64,000 nucleotides of DNA from Salinisphaera sp040361255 (GTDB lineage Bacteria; Pseudomonadota; Gammaproteobacteria; Nevskiales; Salinisphaeraceae): contig NZ_APNG01000001.1 in NCBI RefSeq assembly GCF_040361255.1, forward strand, positions 62,001 through 126,000, read 5' to 3'. The notes under the pieces are model-generated. The model was given only the letters and a program-made list of their open reading frames with translations, ran no database searches and was not told where the DNA came from. A program made the position numbers and the translations under genes. Shown in pieces: positions 62,523 to 64,000 of the stretch. The first letter of the stretch is position 1; each line of letters begins with the position of its first letter.

Positions 62523-62540
62523 AACTAACTTAACTTAGTT
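62523..62540. promoter_or_regulatory. Palindromic operator of Phd/PIN module
   Basis: AACTAA, six bases, TTAGTT, a perfect palindrome 15 bases before the antitoxin ATG in an AT-rich stretch. Antitoxins of the Phd/YefM family repress their own promoter at such palindromes. Confidence 0.65.
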
Positions 62541-62555
62541 CAACCGGAGCACGGC

Positions 62556-62801
62556 ATGAACACCTTCAATATCCACGAAGCCAAAACCCATCTCTCACGC
62601 CTTATCGAAGACGCTGCAAACGGTGAGCCCTTCATTATTGCCAAGGCCGGCAAGCCGCTGGTGAAAGTCAGCGCCCTAACAGCCTTCGACGATAAAACGC
62701 CTTCGCGCATCGGCTTCATGGCCGGCGAGTTCGACGTGCCCGATGACTTCAACGAGCTGGGTAAGGAAGCTATCGAAGACACGTTCTACGACCAATCGTG
62801 A
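62556..62801 (+). CDS. Phd/YefM-type antitoxin
   Basis: An 81-residue protein starting MNTFNIHEAKTHLSRLIEDA, followed by ANGEPFIIAKAGKPLVKVSAL, the typical Phd/YefM N-terminal DNA-binding fold. The C-terminal part, MAGEFDVPDDFNELGKEAIEDTFYD, wraps the toxin in related systems. Its stop overlaps the toxin start as GTGA. Antitoxin and autorepressor of the next gene. Confidence 0.93.
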   Translation: MNTFNIHEAKTHLSRLIEDAANGEPFIIAKAGKPLVKVSALTAFDDKTPSRIGFMAGEFDVPDDFNELGKEAIEDTFYDQS

Positions 62802-63184
62802 TCTTCCTGCTGGATACACACCTGCTGCTCTGGGCCGCCGCCGGTTCTAACCGGCTACCGCCAAGAGCGGCCGACCTCATTCAGGATGAAGCAAACCAGC
62901 TGCTATTCAGCGCTGCCAGCATATGGGAAGTAGCGATCAAGGCCGGACTCAATCGGCCCGACTTCAAGGTTTCCGCTGGACGGCTCCGCCGCGCCCTGTT
63001 CGAGAACGGCTACGACGAACTGCCAATCAGCGGCCGCCATGCCGCCGCCATCGCTAATCTGCCCGATATTCACAAAGATCCGTTCGATCGAATCCTGGTG
63101 GCACAGGCGCAGGTCGAAGACCTGACGCTGTGTACCAGTGATAGTGTCTTGACGAGCTATCCGGGCAGTATCGAGCTGTTTTAG
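62798..63184 (+). CDS. PIN-domain toxin (VapC family)
   Basis: A 128-residue PIN-domain nuclease starting at GTG 62798. The acidic residues of the active site are visible: D6 in IFLLDTHLLLW, the Glu in SIWEVAIKAGL, and the Asp in KDPFDRILVAQA, with a later Asp in CTSDSVL. VapC-type toxins cut RNA, often tRNA or rRNA. Encoded directly behind its Phd-type antitoxin. Confidence 0.93.
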   Translation: MIFLLDTHLLLWAAAGSNRLPPRAADLIQDEANQLLFSAASIWEVAIKAGLNRPDFKVSAGRLRRALFENGYDELPISGRHAAAIANLPDIHKDPFDRILVAQAQVEDLTLCTSDSVLTSYPGSIELF

Positions 63185-63259
63185 CCATACCTATTAGAGA
63201 ATTGCTCAATTGCTCGAGGGAAGGGAGAAGTGTCTGTCCCCTTTAGGTCCCAAGAAAAG
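63185..63259. other. Short gap with a GTCTGTCCCCTTT motif
   Basis: AAGTGTCTGTCCCCTTTAGG and its flanks resemble short motifs that recur around REP-type transposase genes in many proteobacteria. No transposase is visible here, so it may be a relic. Confidence 0.3.
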
Positions 63260-63937
63260 TCACAGGCTTGACGCTAAATCGCTAACGAGTTGACTAGCAA
63301 GCAAGATAAGACCTAGAGAACCGGGTATCACTGCGGCTATCCAAAAGCCGAATCGTGTGTTGGCGATCGCACGTGAATTGGTGAATCTTTCAAACCACCC
63401 GCTCTTCCGGGAGTCGACGAACTCTTCTACTGTCGAAAAACTCATTTTCGCATGCTTTCTCAATGCGAACGACAATGCAGTTGCACGCGCAGACTCCCAT
63501 GTGATGAACGCCACCGCTGAGATAAGCATAGATAGTGCAGCAAGCGTGGCTAGTACATGATGAGCCGAGGTCGTCAAGTTCCAAAGACCAAAGAATGCGG
63601 CGTAGCCCGCAAGCTGAACACCGCGGAAATAGTGGTCTGCATTCTTGAACGTCTGTTCAACAAATTTCTTGTGTGCATCTAGGTTGCGCTGTTCTGTTTC
63701 GCGCTCCTTCGCTTGGTCGGCACGTTCACGCTCTATTGCTTTTATACGAGATTGCTCTTGAGCTGCGGCGACGAACAAGTTCGGTTTTGCTAGCGCGCCA
63801 GCGATGAAGTTGTAACTATCCTCGAGAATGTTCGAGAGTCGGCGTTTCTCGCTCGAGGTTAACTCGGCTCCATCGTTGAGGGCCTGGAGAAAAGGATAGA
63901 TCGCGCGTTGTAGTTCTTCGCCGGAAAGCTCGCTCAT
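63260..63937 (-). CDS. Coiled-coil membrane protein of unknown function, possibly 5'-incomplete
   Basis: From ATG 63937 the product is 225 residues: MSELSGEELQRAIYPFLQAL, a coiled coil at about 60-110 (EQSRIKAIERERADQAKERE, then TEQRNLDAHKKF), two hydrophobic helices near 120-165 and one near the end (AAVIPGSLGLILLASQL). I do not recognise the family. The frame stays open to the window edge, so a start beyond 64000 is possible. GC content is clearly lower than in neighbouring genes, which suggests horizontal acquisition. It is convergent with the PIN toxin gene. Confidence 0.6.
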   Translation of the reverse strand: MSELSGEELQRAIYPFLQALNDGAELTSSEKRRLSNILEDSYNFIAGALAKPNLFVAAAQEQSRIKAIERERADQAKERETEQRNLDAHKKFVEQTFKNADHYFRGVQLAGYAAFFGLWNLTTSAHHVLATLAALSMLISAVAFITWESARATALSFALRKHAKMSFSTVEEFVDSRKSGWFERFTNSRAIANTRFGFWIAAVIPGSLGLILLASQLVSDLASSL

Positions 63938-64000
63938 GAACTGGCCCCAAAAAAGTTTGCCACCTATCGTAGGTGCAATCGACTCTCCAAGAGTCCGCAA

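Larger units (their letters stand above)
62255..62555. other. Intergenic region with dispersed repeat and operator
   Basis: About 300 bases without a gene. It holds a copy of the short ATTATCCGC...AACGCGAATT motif at 62295-62338, with CGCGAATTAA repeated in tandem, and a palindrome at 62523-62540 just before the Phd-type antitoxin gene. Confidence 0.6.

Noticed and set aside
1..64000. CRISPR arrays, tRNA or rRNA genes, intact insertion sequences, prophage
   Set aside because: Read for regular spaced repeats, cloverleaf or rRNA segments, transposases with terminal repeats and phage structural genes; none were recognised.

Overview
The window looks like a chromosomal segment of a high-GC, motile, aerobic gammaproteobacterium. 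The flhDC master regulator, a cheZ gene, a FadE-type acyl-CoA dehydrogenase, cyoABCD and a YeiH/YeiE-like divergent pair all point that way. The mix of flagellar, lipid-degrading and two-quinol-oxidase genes resembles marine or halophilic lineages such as Salinisphaera, but that genus guess is inference only. No rRNA, tRNA, CRISPR array, intact insertion sequence or prophage was recognised.

Region 1 (1-17,900, almost all minus strand) is a flagellar and chemotaxis block. In transcription order it runs fliD-fliS-fliT-fliK-flhB C-terminal paralogue, flhD-flhC, motA-motB, cheA-cheW, cheR-cheD-cheB-cheY-cheZ, flhB-flhA, with flhA cut by the window start. FlhDC would drive the flagellar genes. Three candidate FliA (sigma-28) promoters precede cheR, cheA and fliD, and a clear intrinsic terminator follows cheW. 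Three small secreted or membrane proteins of unknown function lie upstream of fliD.

Region 2 (18,000-34,000) starts with a HemD-like protein, a DUF3429 membrane protein and an alpha/beta hydrolase on the plus strand. It then becomes a fatty-acid and lipid block: a two-domain FabG4-type reductase, an acyl-CoA-binding protein, a lipase-like hydrolase, a serine beta-lactamase-fold hydrolase, FadE, a TetR regulator and a FATP-type acyl-CoA synthetase. An Abi-alpha-like protein and a DUF445 membrane protein follow. An unrecognised 71-residue/372-residue gene pair sits inside this block. The FabG4-like gene carries what looks like a compensated frameshift next to its catalytic helix.

Region 3 (34,000-43,700) holds a tightly overlapped tripartite RND efflux operon (regulator, adaptor, pump, TolC-like channel), a permease with a His/Cys tail, a HAD phosphatase, a crcB-DUF190 fluoride pair and a very acidic secreted protein.

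Region 4 (43,700-58,450) is respiratory and redox: cytochrome bo3 oxidase cyoABCD, a YeiH-type exporter with a divergent LysR regulator, a PRC-barrel protein, a DsbA-like thioredoxin, a DUF2868/DUF3482 membrane-protein/GTPase pair, a cyanide-insensitive bd-type oxidase with a 39-residue DUF2474 subunit, and moaA.

Region 5 (58,450-64,000) is more accessory. It has a ParE-type toxin-antitoxin pair, a YbaK deacylase, a three-domain LigD without Ku in view, a Phd/PIN toxin-antitoxin pair with a palindromic operator, and a lower-GC coiled-coil membrane protein at the edge.
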